A stretch of DNA of 64,000 nt from Catellatospora tritici (GTDB lineage Bacteria > Actinomycetota > Actinomycetes > Mycobacteriales > Micromonosporaceae). The stretch spans positions 451,067 through 515,066 of the forward strand of contig NZ_JAHRCY010000001.1 in NCBI RefSeq assembly GCF_019083965.1. Direction: 5' to 3'. The position numbers and the translations under genes are program-made. The notes under the pieces are model-generated. The model was not told the origin of the DNA. It saw only the letters and a list, made by a program, of their open reading frames with translations, and made no database searches. Position 1 is the stretch's first letter, and every line of letters starts with the position of its first letter. Below, piece after piece: positions 44,701-52,795 of this stretch.

Positions 44701-44982
44701 GCGGCGACCATCTTCGCGCTGCTGCCGATGTCGCTGGGGCTCACCGAGTCGTCGGCGTTCATCTCGCAGCCGCTCGCGGTGGTGGTGATCGGCGGTCTGG
44801 TCAGCTCGACGCTGCTGACCCTGGTGCTGGTGCCGGTCGGGTACTCGCTGGTCGAGGGCCTCAAGCAGCGGACGCGCAACCGCCGGAACAAGCGTGCGCA
44901 GCCGGTCGTGGCGCAGCCCGCGGCGGCCCCGGTCGCCGCGCCGCGCCACGCCGCCGCCGACGCGGAGCCCGCGCTGAGCTGA
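41767..44982 (+). CDS. RND-family efflux transporter permease (AcrB/HAE1-like)
   Basis: This 1071-residue protein has the duplicated RND topology: TM1, a large extracytoplasmic loop (about residues 35-350), TM2-6, TM7 near 555, a second loop and TM8-12. GRVVDDSIVVLENIKRH in TM4 carries the two Asp residues used for proton coupling. The first helix (RGLVALITVAILGVGAYVLPQLRQQMFP) is typical of the HAE1 group. No membrane-fusion protein or outer-membrane partner is adjacent, as expected in a monoderm actinomycete. The tail is Arg/Ala-rich. It is divergent from a two-component system that may control it. A strong hairpin follows 18 bp after the stop. Confidence 0.9.
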   Translation: MSFLTRLSLASRGLVALITVAILGVGAYVLPQLRQQMFPDIQFPNVSVLAAYPGATPEIVESQVTIPIEQAVAGVDGATGVTSVSRNGSATVAITFDFGVDVDKVEGDIQQALSRISSRLPANVEPTVFAGSTDDFPVVQLAASGAGGDDQELARRLRAVVLPALNNIDGVREATLSGARDPQVTINLDPVKLAQRGLSAQSVTTALTANGISMPGGVISDGGLSYSVAVGGRFTTLAQLGDLYLTPAAGAPAAARPTTPTPPGIKPAAPKPLTQLKDVATLASAPAAATQLTRTNGKPSLGVGVTAKPGANAVEISHAVNDKLPELAAQLGTGGALQVVFDQAPEVERSVSSLTTEGALGLAFAVLVILVFLLSVRSTLVTAVSIPVSVVIALIALWTGDYSLNLFTLGGLTIAIGRVVDDSIVVLENIKRHLEYGEPKKEAILTAVKEVSGAVTASTLTTVAVFLPVALVGGFVGQLFGPFGLTVTAALLASLLVSLTIVPVLAYWFLKSPQGTAEELAEIREKAEAKELRSPLQRVYVPVLRWTLGHRAVTLVLAAIIFFGTVGLASRIETSFIGSSGNSFSITQQMPTGTDLAATDAAAKRVEQVLDSTEGIKSYQVTIGGGGNMFGGSAPDTTKARFQVTSEAEVDQAKLTETLRDKIDALDDAAVGEVVVGAVQGGLGSSNIEVSVNAADDATLRQAAQQIKDAMSQLDGLTDLDSDLSASTPQVQVALDRPAAARVGLTDAAVGQLVNQAFRGTTVTRAVIDGIEQPVILRTGAAPADLAALRALPIGGGLRLDDVADVTTVAGPSQINRVEQVRTAKVSGAPTAEALGTLGKNLEEKLKALDLPEGATYKIGGVLENQQSAMGDLFLAMGVAVALVFIVMIGTFRGLAQPMVLLVSIPFAATGALLSLLVTGQPMGLAAMIGMLMLVGIVVTNAIVLLDLINQYREQGMSIRDSIIEGGRRRLRPILMTAAATIFALLPMSLGLTESSAFISQPLAVVVIGGLVSSTLLTLVLVPVGYSLVEGLKQRTRNRRNKRAQPVVAQPAAAPVAAPRHAAADAEPALS

Positions 44983-44999
44983 CGCACTGCCGCAGTTCT

Positions 45000-45035
45000 C
45001 TGCCCGCCCCGGGGCCGCCTCCCCGGGGCGGGCAG
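45000..45035 (+). terminator. Perfect 15-bp GC hairpin after the RND transporter
   Basis: CTGCCCGCCCCGGGG and its exact complement surround a six-base loop, giving a very stable stem 18 bp past the stop. A second structure (45042-45117) lies next to it toward the convergent gene. Confidence 0.85.
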
Positions 45036-45041
45036 TTCCGT

Positions 45042-45117
45042 CTCCGAGCGGAGAAACGTGCTCCGAGCGGAGAAACGTGGATCGGGTGCCGCGAAGGCGA
45101 CCCGGTCCACGTTTCTC
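45042..45117. repeat. Two tandem 19-bp units followed by an 18-bp stem-loop
   Basis: CTCCGAGCGGAGAAACGTG occurs twice head to tail (45042-45060 and 45061-45079). The second copy contributes the left arm (from 45070) of an 18-bp stem closing at 45117 with one T-G mismatch. It probably terminates the minus-strand lipoprotein gene that ends at 45146. The tandem copy suggests the stem arm was duplicated. Confidence 0.8.
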
Positions 45118-45145
45118 AGATCCCGAGCATGGGCGCGGGGTCGGC

Positions 45146-47062
45146 TCAGGACTTCGCGGCGCCCAGCGGGCCGCTGATCCGGCTGCCGACCGTGTCCAGG
45201 ACTGTCTGCGGGAACGCGTCGGCACCGCCGAGCACCCAGACCTCATTGATCCCGGCCGACGACGCGCCGAGCCAGTCGCCCAGTGGTGCGGGCAGGCCCG
45301 ACGGGTCGATAGCCAGCACCGGCCGGGCCTGCGACTGGCCGGCGGCGACGGCGAACGCGACCGGGTCGCCGCTGGAGACCAGGATCGGGCGCTGCGCGAA
45401 GCCGGCGTACCGGTCGAGCAGCAGCACCGCCGTGGCGGCGTCGTCGGCACCGCGCAGCTCTGTCGCCTTCAGCTTCGTGGGCTTGGCCGGCCAGGCGGCC
45501 AGCGCGTCGACCGCGGTGCCAACCGCGACCACCTTCGCGTCCGGGCCCAGCCGCGCCAGGAACGCCGCGGTCGGCTCGGGCATCTTCGTCCCGTCGGTCA
45601 GCAGCACCCTCGCCCCGTAGTACGAGCCGGTGTAGGCCACCCCGAGCGAGGTCGGGTCGGTCACCGAGATCAGCAGGACCTCGGACGCGTACTGCGGGTC
45701 GCCGGCGAACCCGGGGGACGCCGCGAGGGTGAACCGGTCCGCCGCGGACACTCGGTCCACTTCGAAGCCGAGAGTCTTGAGCCGGTTGAGCACGGCATCG
45801 GAGATCGCCGACTGGTCGCCGACGACGTGGGCGAGCGGGCTGCCGCCCTCCTTCGGGTGGATCGCCCCGAAGACGCGCTTGATCTCAGCCTCGACCTTGG
45901 GGTCCAGGCTCGCGGCGCCGGTCAGCAGGAACGTCGAGCGCCCCCCGCCCGCCAACCACGCCGCGGTCAGCGCCAGCTCCGGCTTGTCCGCCGGGGCGAG
46001 CACCAGTTCGGCGGCGCGTTTGCACTCGCACGCGATGTACGGCTCCCGCTGCGTCGCCCAGGCCGCCTGCGACGCCGCCAGCGCGGTGGCCACAGGGTCG
46101 CCGGTGGCCAGACGCGTCACCCGGTCGGTCACCCCGCCGAGGAAGGTGGGCACACCGGTGATCTCCGACAGCTTCGTCGCCGGATTCTCCTTGGCACCCT
46201 TGGCCACCTGGGCGGCGACCGACTCGACCCCGGACGCGGTGGTGTAGGCGACGCTCTGGCCGTCGGGGGTCCAGACCAGGTGCGTGGGCGTGGCGGCGCC
46301 GAAGGTGATCTGTGTCGGCTTTGCCTTGTCCCTGGTCTCGATGACGTTGACCTGCCCGTTGGCGCCGACGAAGGCCACGTGGGCGCCGTCGGGCGCCAGC
46401 ACGGGCTCGGTGCCGTCGGTCAGCTTCATGCCGAACGGCTCGCGCTGGTTGAAGTCGATCACCCAGACCTCGCCGCCCTTGGCCCCCTTGTGCTGGAAGG
46501 CCAGGTCGGCGGCGTCGCTGTCGACCGCGCTGGCGCTGGCCCGCGAGTTCCCGGTCTCCGCGGTGTCCGGAGCGAGGTTGGTCGGGAGCTCGCGCTGGTG
46601 GTCGTACTGCAGGCCGCCGTTGCCCAGGACGGAGACGAGGCGGTCTGTGCCGCCGGAGGTCTCGGTGAACGAGATCTCGACGCCCGCCGCGATCCAGGCC
46701 GGACGGCTGCGGCGCACCCCCGCCTTCGCCTTGGTCAGCTTCGTCAGACCCGTGCCGTCCGGCCGGGCCGAGGCGATGTCTCCGTCACCGTCGACGAAGG
46801 CCACCCGGCTGCCGTCGGGCGACCACGCCGCGTCGGTGACCTTCGTGGGAAAGACGACCGGCTTGCCGCCGATCTGGACCGTCTCGGTGCCGTTCGAGAC
46901 CAGCAGCGCGCCCACCTTGTACGGCACGGCTCCCGCCGGCGCCGCGCCGGGCTCCGGGCCGGCCGACGGCGATTCCTTCGGACCGCACCCCGCCACCAGA
47001 GCGAACGAGGCCGCGATGACCGCGGCCCGCACCGCCCGGTCACGTCCGATCATTGCCCGCAT
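45146..47062 (-). CDS. Lipoprotein with PD40/WD40-like repeats and cell-wall-binding repeat 2 region
   Basis: This 638-residue protein has a lipoprotein signal (ALVAGC, lipidated Cys near residue 26). An N-terminal beta-propeller-like half follows, with TolB/PD40 motifs (AAWSPDGSRVAFVDGDGD, VLAPDGAHVAFVGANG, LVWTPDGQSVAYTTASG). The C-terminal half resembles cell-wall-binding repeat 2 (DRVTRLATGDPVATALAASQAAW, VDRVSAADRFTLAAS, AGINEVWVLGGADAFPQTVLD). I infer an outer-surface lipoprotein attached to wall polymers; the ligand is unknown. AGGAAGAGGA precedes the ATG at 47062. It may share a transcript with the next gene upstream (124-bp gap). Confidence 0.82.
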   Translation of the reverse strand: MRAMIGRDRAVRAAVIAASFALVAGCGPKESPSAGPEPGAAPAGAVPYKVGALLVSNGTETVQIGGKPVVFPTKVTDAAWSPDGSRVAFVDGDGDIASARPDGTGLTKLTKAKAGVRRSRPAWIAAGVEISFTETSGGTDRLVSVLGNGGLQYDHQRELPTNLAPDTAETGNSRASASAVDSDAADLAFQHKGAKGGEVWVIDFNQREPFGMKLTDGTEPVLAPDGAHVAFVGANGQVNVIETRDKAKPTQITFGAATPTHLVWTPDGQSVAYTTASGVESVAAQVAKGAKENPATKLSEITGVPTFLGGVTDRVTRLATGDPVATALAASQAAWATQREPYIACECKRAAELVLAPADKPELALTAAWLAGGGRSTFLLTGAASLDPKVEAEIKRVFGAIHPKEGGSPLAHVVGDQSAISDAVLNRLKTLGFEVDRVSAADRFTLAASPGFAGDPQYASEVLLISVTDPTSLGVAYTGSYYGARVLLTDGTKMPEPTAAFLARLGPDAKVVAVGTAVDALAAWPAKPTKLKATELRGADDAATAVLLLDRYAGFAQRPILVSSGDPVAFAVAAGQSQARPVLAIDPSGLPAPLGDWLGASSAGINEVWVLGGADAFPQTVLDTVGSRISGPLGAAKS

Positions 47063-47186
47063 GGGTTCCTCTTCCTGTGATCGTTTACCCGTGGGCAGCG
47101 TAGGTGAGAACCCTTCAAAGGAAGTCGAACGGGGCGGGCCGACACTCCAAACACACTCAAACGACCAGGGTCGATGACCTGTGCGC

Positions 47187-47849
47187 TCAGCGGGCCGCAC
47201 CCCGCAGCAGCTCGCCGCACCACTGCTCGGCGGCCGCCTCGTCGGTGCCGAGGTACGCGGGCGCGGGCCCGGCCGGACCCGGCTCGGCCGCGATCGCCGC
47301 ACGCAGCTCGTCGAGCTGCTCGGTGCCGGCGGTGTGCGGGCGGAACCCACCCGGCCCGCTGAAGCGGAACAGCACCGTCCCCTGCTGGATCCGGAACGCG
47401 TAGTCGGCGAAGCCGACCACGGCGCCGCCGCCGGTGCTGCGATCGCCCCGACTGGCCGCCAACGTGGGGGTGACCGCGGCATGCCCGCGGCGCGCGGTGG
47501 GATGGGCGAGGTAGGGGCAGGTCACGGCGGCGTACAGCATGCAGGTGCGGTGGCCGGGCGCTTCGGCGGTGGCGGCCGCGTTGGCGTACCCGTCCGGCTC
47601 GGCCAGCGCCGCGGTGATCGCGTCGGCCTCGGGTCCGGCCACGACCCGCCACACCGGACCGGGCGCCATGGTCAGCCCGCAGATGGAGCAGCGGCGCTCG
47701 ACGGCGCAGATGTACGTGCGGGCGATGCCCGTAGTGGCGAACCTCGGCTGTGCCCCGTCCCAGGGCGTGATCGCCGGGACCGGGTAGCCCCGCTCGTCGC
47801 GGGGTCGGGCGGCCACGGCGAGCGGCATCGGGATGTCGGACACGCGCAC
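47187..47849 (-). CDS. Conserved-looking hypothetical with CxxC motif, leaderless start
   Basis: I do not recognise this 220-residue soluble protein. It contains RRCSICGLTMAPGPVWRVVAGP (about residues 50-70), which may bind a metal, a later GHRTCMLYAAVTCPYLAHP with further Cys and His, and a VLFRFSGPGG segment. I chose GTG 47849 because a -35-like TTGACG and -10-like TACAAA with an 18-bp spacer place the expected transcription start on that GTG, giving a leaderless mRNA. A longer TTG start lies inside the -35 and is rejected. It is upstream of the wall-binding lipoprotein on the same strand. Confidence 0.6.
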   Translation of the reverse strand: MRVSDIPMPLAVAARPRDERGYPVPAITPWDGAQPRFATTGIARTYICAVERRCSICGLTMAPGPVWRVVAGPEADAITAALAEPDGYANAAATAEAPGHRTCMLYAAVTCPYLAHPTARRGHAAVTPTLAASRGDRSTGGGAVVGFADYAFRIQQGTVLFRFSGPGGFRPHTAGTEQLDELRAAIAAEPGPAGPAPAYLGTDEAAAEQWCGELLRGAAR

Positions 47850-47855
47850 CGGGGC

Positions 47856-47885
47856 TTTGTACGGTCCCGGCCGGTCACGCGTCAA
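47856..47885 (-). promoter_or_regulatory. Housekeeping-type promoter with leaderless start
   Basis: TTGACG at 47880-47885 and TACAAA at 47856-47861 (minus strand) are separated by 18 bp. The GTG start of the following gene lies six bases after the -10, where transcription would begin. This is the clearest promoter I can read in the window. Confidence 0.65.
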
Positions 47886-47904
47886 GCCCGAGCCCGGACG
47901 CGGA

Positions 47905-47952
47905 ACGGCGGGCGAGCATGGCCAACCCCGATGGCCGTTGCCCGCCCGCCGT
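47905..47952 (-). terminator. Imperfect stem-loop after the HtrA gene
   Basis: ACGGCGGGCG pairs with CGCCCGCCGT, and TGGCCA/TGGCCG-type inner bases extend the stem with a bulge. It lies 38 bp past the HtrA stop on its strand and just upstream of the leaderless promoter. Confidence 0.65.
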
Positions 47953-47989
47953 CCCTGTGGGGAGGAGGCACAGGTCTTGTGCGCTGCTG

Positions 47990-49498
47990 TTAGGACGCTT
48001 CGCCCAGCGTCACCGTTGCCGTCTTCGCCTCACCGTTTCGGGTGAACTCGACGGTCACCTGCTGGCCGACGGTGCCCGATTGGACGGCGGACACCAGATC
48101 GTCCGAGTCGTTGATGATGCGACCGGCGAACTTGTTGATGATGTCGCCCTTCTGCAGACCCGCCTTCGCCGCCGGGCTGTTCTCCGTCACCGCGCCGACC
48201 GACGCGCCGCCGGTGTCGGCCGCGGTCACCGACACACCCAGGTACGGGTGGCTCACCGGCTTGCCGTTCATGATCTGCTCGGCCACGGACTTGGCCTTGT
48301 TGCTCGGGATCGCGAAGCCGACGCCGATGTTGCCGTCGCCGGTGCCGTTGGTGGCGATGGCGGTGTTGATGCCGACGATCTCGCCCTTGGTGTTGACCAG
48401 GGCGCCACCCGAGTTACCCGGGTTGATCGGCGCGTCGGTCTGCAGCAGGCCCGACAGCGAGGTGCCGCGGTTCTCGCCGACCGAGATGGTGCGGTCGCGG
48501 GCGCTGATGATGCCCGCGGTGACCGACCCCTGCAGGCCGAGCGGACTGCCGATGGCCAGCACCGTGTCGCCGACGGCGACCTGGTCGCTGTTGCCGAAGG
48601 TGGCGAACTTCAGCCCCTTGGCGTCGGCCTTGACCACGCCCAGGTCGGTGCGCGGGTCGGTGCCGACGATGGTGGCCTTGACCTTCTTGCCGTCGGCCAG
48701 GGTGACCGTGACCTCGCGTCCGGACGCACCGGCCACCACGTGGTTGTTGGTGACGATGTAGCCGTCCTCGGTGAGCACGATGCCCGAGCCCTCGCCGGAG
48801 CCGGTGGCGATGTTGACCACGCTGGGCGACAGCGCGGCGGCCACGGCCGCCAGGGAGCCGCGGTCGATGACCGGCGCGGCGGCCGTGGAGCCGGTGGACA
48901 CCGTGACCTTGCCGTCGTCGGCGTACCGGGTGGCGATGACGGCTCCGGCGATGCCCGAGCCGACGGCGAGCACCACCGCGGCGACCGAACCGATCGCGAT
49001 CTTGGCGATGGTGCCGCCGATGCCGCTGCCCTTCTGCTGCTGCTGGCTGCCGGGCGGGTTCCAGGTGGCGCCCGCCGGGGCGCCGTACGCCTGCTGGGCC
49101 GAATAGCCGCCGGTCGGGTAACCGCCCGCCTGCGGATAGCCGCCCACCTGCGGGTACCCCGGGTAGCCGCCGGTCGGGTAGCCGGGCGCGCCCTGGTACT
49201 GCGGGTGGCCCGGCTGGCCGGCCGCGTGCTGCGGCACATGACCGGGCACCGCGGGGACGGCGGGCTGCTGGGCGGTGGGCTGGTCCCCGGCCGGGCTCGA
49301 CCCGGGCTGTCCCGCCTCGGGCCCGGCCGGTGCGGCCGACACCGGGGAGGAAGAGGTGTCGGACGGCTGTGACCACGCCGCCGGAGCGGGATCGTGGGCG
49401 GCCTGCGGGGCCGCGCCCTCAGCCGGGTCCGGATGCGCTGCTTGGTTGCCCTCGGCCGGAGGCTGCGCACCGTACGGGGGCTTGTCGATCTCGCTCAT
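47990..49498 (-). CDS. HtrA/PepD-like membrane-anchored serine protease with PDZ domain
   Basis: This 502-residue protein has a long cytoplasmic Pro/Gly/Gln/Tyr-rich region (about residues 1-155, with PGYPTGGYPGYPQVGGYPQ repeats) and one TM helix (IAIGSVAAVVLAVGSGIAGAVIA). A trypsin-like domain follows with His in NNHVVAG, Asp in TDPRTDLGVV and Ser in NPGNSGGALV, then a C-terminal PDZ domain (PYLGVSVTAADTGGASV...GLQKGDIINKFAG). It degrades or refolds damaged proteins outside the membrane. It follows a kinase gene in the order regulator-kinase-protease, the same as mycobacterial mprA-mprB-pepD, so envelope-stress control by that pair is likely. Confidence 0.92.
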   Translation of the reverse strand: MSEIDKPPYGAQPPAEGNQAAHPDPAEGAAPQAAHDPAPAAWSQPSDTSSSPVSAAPAGPEAGQPGSSPAGDQPTAQQPAVPAVPGHVPQHAAGQPGHPQYQGAPGYPTGGYPGYPQVGGYPQAGGYPTGGYSAQQAYGAPAGATWNPPGSQQQQKGSGIGGTIAKIAIGSVAAVVLAVGSGIAGAVIATRYADDGKVTVSTGSTAAAPVIDRGSLAAVAAALSPSVVNIATGSGEGSGIVLTEDGYIVTNNHVVAGASGREVTVTLADGKKVKATIVGTDPRTDLGVVKADAKGLKFATFGNSDQVAVGDTVLAIGSPLGLQGSVTAGIISARDRTISVGENRGTSLSGLLQTDAPINPGNSGGALVNTKGEIVGINTAIATNGTGDGNIGVGFAIPSNKAKSVAEQIMNGKPVSHPYLGVSVTAADTGGASVGAVTENSPAAKAGLQKGDIINKFAGRIINDSDDLVSAVQSGTVGQQVTVEFTRNGEAKTATVTLGEAS

Positions 49499-49563
49499 GG
49501 TCTTAGTCTTCCCTGTGTCGCTGCGTTCGTTCTGGGATCGGTCTGGAACTTTTCTGTGAGTCG

Positions 49564-51171
49564 TCAGCGCTCCGCGTTGGCCGCGAGCGGGCCCTGCTCC
49601 TGATCATCGGCCTCATCGACGAAGTCAACGAGCGGCAACCGCACCCGGAACACCGCGCCCTTGCCCGGCTCGCTGTCGACCTCGACCGTGCCGTGGTGCG
49701 CCGCCACCAGCGCGGCGACGATGGCCAGCCCCAGGCCGGTGCTCACCTGCCCGTCGGCGCGCCGGGTCCGCGCCGCGTCGGCCCGGTAGAACCGCTCGAA
49801 GACCCGCTCCCGCTGGTCTTCGTTCAGGCCGGGGCCCTCGTCGGCCACCTCGATCACAGCCTGCTCCCCGTCGCGGCGCAGCCGCAACTCGACCGGCGTG
49901 CCGGGTGGCGTGTGGGCCAGGGCGTTACCGGTGAGGTTGCCGAGCACCTGGCGCAGCCGGGCGTCGTCGCCGAGCACCACCAGCTCGCCCGAGTCCGGGG
50001 CGACGACGAGCCCGATCTGACGGTTGGGGGCGATCGCCCGCGCGCCCTGCACCGCCTCGACCGCGAGCACCCGCAACTCCACCGGGGTGGGGCGCAGTGG
50101 GCGCTCCTGGTCCATCCGGGCCAGCAGCAGCAGGTCCTCCACAAGCAGGCCCATCCGGCGGGCCTCGTCCTCGATCCGCTTGACCAGCGCCGCCGTCTCC
50201 TCCGGCGCCCGCGCCGCGCCCTGCCGGTACAGCTCGGCGAAGCCGCGGATGGTGGTCAGCGGCGTACGCAGTTCGTGCGAGGCGTCGGCGACGAACCGGC
50301 GCATCTTCTCCTCCGAGCGCCGCGCCCGGTTCTCCGACACCTGCGCGGCCACGGCCGCGTCGCGGGCGGCGGACTCGGCCGCGCGGGCCGAGGTCTCCGA
50401 GGCGGCGCGGGCGGTGAACGCGGTCTCGATCTGGGCCAGCATCACGTTGAGCGACCGCGCCAGTGAGCCGACCTCGGTCCGCGCCAGCGGGGCGCCCTCT
50501 TCCGGGTCCGGCACGCGCTGGGTGAGGTCACCGCTCGCGATCGCCCCGGCGGTCTTCTCGATCGCGGTAAGCGGGCCGAGACTGCGGCGGACCAGCTCAG
50601 TGCCGATCATCGCGGCGAGGATGAGCACGGCGGCACCGCCGTAGATGTTGATCCACAGCAGCTGTGCCAACGCGAGTTCGAGGGTGCCGGTCTGCTCAGC
50701 CACTACAAATATCGCGTTGCTGTTTGGGAGCACGTCGACGCGCAGCCGCCAGGTGGGCGCGCCGTCGGCTGCCTTGACCGTCATGAACTGCCCCACCTTG
50801 CTCCGCAGGTCCTCGGGAGCGGGAGGCAGCGCCGGCAGGTCCTGATCCACCAGCGACACCGGCCGGATGTAGCCCCAGGGCTGCTGGATGGGCTCCCGGA
50901 AGGTCGCCTTGGGCGCCGCGACGATGAACTCGCTGGGCAGCACGATCGTCGTCTCCACCGACCTGTTGGTCGGGATCGACTGCTGGACCTGGGTGACCGC
51001 GCTGTCCAGGTCGGCGTCCATCTTGTCGGTCAGGTAGCGGCGCATCGCGACGTGGCTGGCCACGCCGATGAGCACGATCGCCAGCACCAGCAGCAGCAGG
51101 GTCTGCGCCACCAGCCGCACCCGAAGCGGCTGGTACGTGCGCCACCGCGTGAGCAGCGTGGGCACCTTCAC
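49564..51171 (-). CDS. Sensor histidine kinase, MprB-like by context
   Basis: This 535-residue kinase has TM1 (VAQTLLLLVLAIVLIGVASHV) and an extracytoplasmic domain of about 140 residues. TM2 (IYGGAAVLILAAMIGTELV) is followed by HAMP and a coiled-coil-like Ala/Arg/Glu insert (ARAASETSARAAESAARDAA). HisKA carries DASHELRTPLTTIRGF, and HATPase_c carries NLTGNALAHTPPGTP, DEGPGLNEDQRERVFERFYR and GLGLAIV. GTG 51171 overlaps the response-regulator stop by four bases. The protease downstream suggests it senses envelope damage. The insert before HisKA is longer than in its paralogue at 39.2 kb. Confidence 0.9.
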   Translation of the reverse strand: MKVPTLLTRWRTYQPLRVRLVAQTLLLLVLAIVLIGVASHVAMRRYLTDKMDADLDSAVTQVQQSIPTNRSVETTIVLPSEFIVAAPKATFREPIQQPWGYIRPVSLVDQDLPALPPAPEDLRSKVGQFMTVKAADGAPTWRLRVDVLPNSNAIFVVAEQTGTLELALAQLLWINIYGGAAVLILAAMIGTELVRRSLGPLTAIEKTAGAIASGDLTQRVPDPEEGAPLARTEVGSLARSLNVMLAQIETAFTARAASETSARAAESAARDAAVAAQVSENRARRSEEKMRRFVADASHELRTPLTTIRGFAELYRQGAARAPEETAALVKRIEDEARRMGLLVEDLLLLARMDQERPLRPTPVELRVLAVEAVQGARAIAPNRQIGLVVAPDSGELVVLGDDARLRQVLGNLTGNALAHTPPGTPVELRLRRDGEQAVIEVADEGPGLNEDQRERVFERFYRADAARTRRADGQVSTGLGLAIVAALVAAHHGTVEVDSEPGKGAVFRVRLPLVDFVDEADDQEQGPLAANAER

Positions 51172-51857
51172 GACGTGGGCTTGCGCAGCACGTATCCCAC
51201 CCCGCGCAGCGTCTGGATCAGGCGCGGCGAGACGTTGTCGATCTTGCGGCGCAGGTACGAGATGTACGACTCGACGATGTTGTCGTCGCCCCGGAAGTCG
51301 TAGTTCCACACGTGGTCGAGGATCTGCGCCTTGGACAGCACCCGGTTCGGGTTCAGCATCAGGTATCGCAGCAGCTTGAACTCGGTCGGCGACAGCTGCA
51401 CCAGGTTTCCGGCGCGGCGCACCTCGTGCGTCTCCTCGTCGAGTTCCAGGTCGGCGAAGACGAGCTTGGGCGACTCGGTGTCCTCGCCGTTGGTGCGGCG
51501 CAGCACCGCCCGGATGCGGGCGGTCAGCTCCTCCAGGCTGAACGGCTTGGTGACGTAGTCGTCGCCGCCCAGGGTGAGTCCGCGGATCTTGTCGTCGGTG
51601 GCGTCGCGGGCGGTCAGGAACACCACCGGCACCCGGCCGCGGTCGGCGCGCAGCTGCTTGATCACTTCGAAGCCGTCCAGGTCGGGCAGCATCACATCGA
51701 GCACGACCAGGTCAGGTCGCATCTTCGCGGCCGCGTCGAGGGCGGTCGCGCCGTCGCCGACCGCCTTGACGTCGAACCCCGCGAACCGAAGGCTCGCGGA
51801 CAGCAACTCCAGGATGTTGGGGTCGTCCTCGACCACCAGCAGGTTCGCCTCCGGCAT
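51168..51857 (-). CDS. OmpR-family response regulator, MprA-like by context
   Basis: This 229-residue regulator has a receiver domain (LLVVEDDPN, Asp in VVLDVMLPDLDGFE, FLTARD, and Lys in VTKPFSLEE) and a winged helix (LSPTEFKLLRYLMLNPNRVLSKAQILDHVWNYDF, QTLRGVGYVLR). It is strongly similar along its length to the regulator at 40.7 kb. GAGGG lies upstream of the ATG at 51857. Gene order with the kinase and HtrA protease matches mycobacterial mprA-mprB-pepD. Confidence 0.93.
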   Translation of the reverse strand: MPEANLLVVEDDPNILELLSASLRFAGFDVKAVGDGATALDAAAKMRPDLVVLDVMLPDLDGFEVIKQLRADRGRVPVVFLTARDATDDKIRGLTLGGDDYVTKPFSLEELTARIRAVLRRTNGEDTESPKLVFADLELDEETHEVRRAGNLVQLSPTEFKLLRYLMLNPNRVLSKAQILDHVWNYDFRGDDNIVESYISYLRRKIDNVSPRLIQTLRGVGYVLRKPTS

Positions 51858-51946
51858 GACCCCATCGTGCGCCCCGACCCTCTCCCTCCGCTGTGCAATC
51901 CCTGAACAGTTCCTGAGAACCGTGTCACGGTTCAGGCGGGCACAGC

Positions 51947-52747
51947 TCAGGCGCGGCCGAGCACGTAGGCGAGGTGGCGCCGGGAGAAAACCGCGGGCTG
52001 GGGCTGGGCCGTGGTGACGGTGACCCGCAACGACCGGGCGGCGAGCACCCGGCGCAGCGATTCGACGAGGGTGTCCTCGCCGATGAACGAGGCGGCGGGG
52101 TGGGTGTAGCTCAGGGTGAACGGCTGCACCGCGGCACCGGCGTCCAGGGCCGCCTGGAAGAAGGCGCTGCGCCAGCGAACCTGGTGTGGGCCGCAGGTGG
52201 TCGTACCCTCCGGAAAGACCTGGACCGTGTCGCCCGCCCGCAGCGCGGCGGCGGCCTCGGCCACGGTCAGCGGCAGCCGTCGCGGTCGGGCCCGGTCCAC
52301 GAAGATCGTCCGCTGACGGCGGGCGATCCGGCCGATCACCGGCCAGGCACCGACCTCGGACTTGGCCACCATGCGCAGCCTGCGCGCCCGCCCACTCAGG
52401 GCCAGCGCCACCACGATGTCGAGCCAGGAGACGTGGTTGCCCACCAGCAGCGCGCCCACGGCGATGGGCGGGCCCTGCACCCGCAGCCGCACCCCCAGCG
52501 CGCGCAGCAGGGCGCGGGCCAGCAGGTCGGCCCGCCAGGGCAGCAGCACCCCGACCAGCAGCACCGCCGTCGCGGCCGCCGCCCGCGCCGCCTGGCGGAG
52601 CAGACCGGCGCGGGCCGGCGGCACACTTCGACACCGCGGCCCGCAGGCCGAGGTGGGCCGCCACAGGTCGTCAAGATCTTGCGGGGGTACGGTCCGAGCC
52701 CGGCCCGAGAACTGGGGACCGGCCGGGCTCACCAGTGAAACCGACAT
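51947..52747 (-). CDS. PlsC/OlsA-type 1-acylglycerol-3-phosphate or lyso-ornithine-lipid acyltransferase
   Basis: This 266-residue acyltransferase has a hydrophobic helix (AAATAVLLVGVLLPW) and the four PlsC motifs: GNHVSWLDIVV (HX4D), IFVDR region, VQVFPEGTTT and a following Pro-containing block (FFQAALDAGAAVQPF). It esterifies a lysophospholipid or hydroxyacyl substrate at the membrane. It lies 48 bp downstream of a GNAT acyltransferase on the same strand. An OlsB-OlsA pair would make ornithine lipids, so OlsA is a good alternative to PlsC. The ATG at 52747 gives a cytoplasmic Pro-rich start. Confidence 0.82.
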   Translation of the reverse strand: MSVSLVSPAGPQFSGRARTVPPQDLDDLWRPTSACGPRCRSVPPARAGLLRQAARAAAATAVLLVGVLLPWRADLLARALLRALGVRLRVQGPPIAVGALLVGNHVSWLDIVVALALSGRARRLRMVAKSEVGAWPVIGRIARRQRTIFVDRARPRRLPLTVAEAAAALRAGDTVQVFPEGTTTCGPHQVRWRSAFFQAALDAGAAVQPFTLSYTHPAASFIGEDTLVESLRRVLAARSLRVTVTTAQPQPAVFSRRHLAYVLGRA

Positions 52748-52795
52748 GTCGACGCTCTTTACTGCCTGTGCCAGGCTCCGCCTAGGCTTTCCCGC

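Noticed and set aside
45070..45117. Possible tRNA-like fold
   Set aside because: It is a single long stem without D, anticodon and T arms or a TTC loop.
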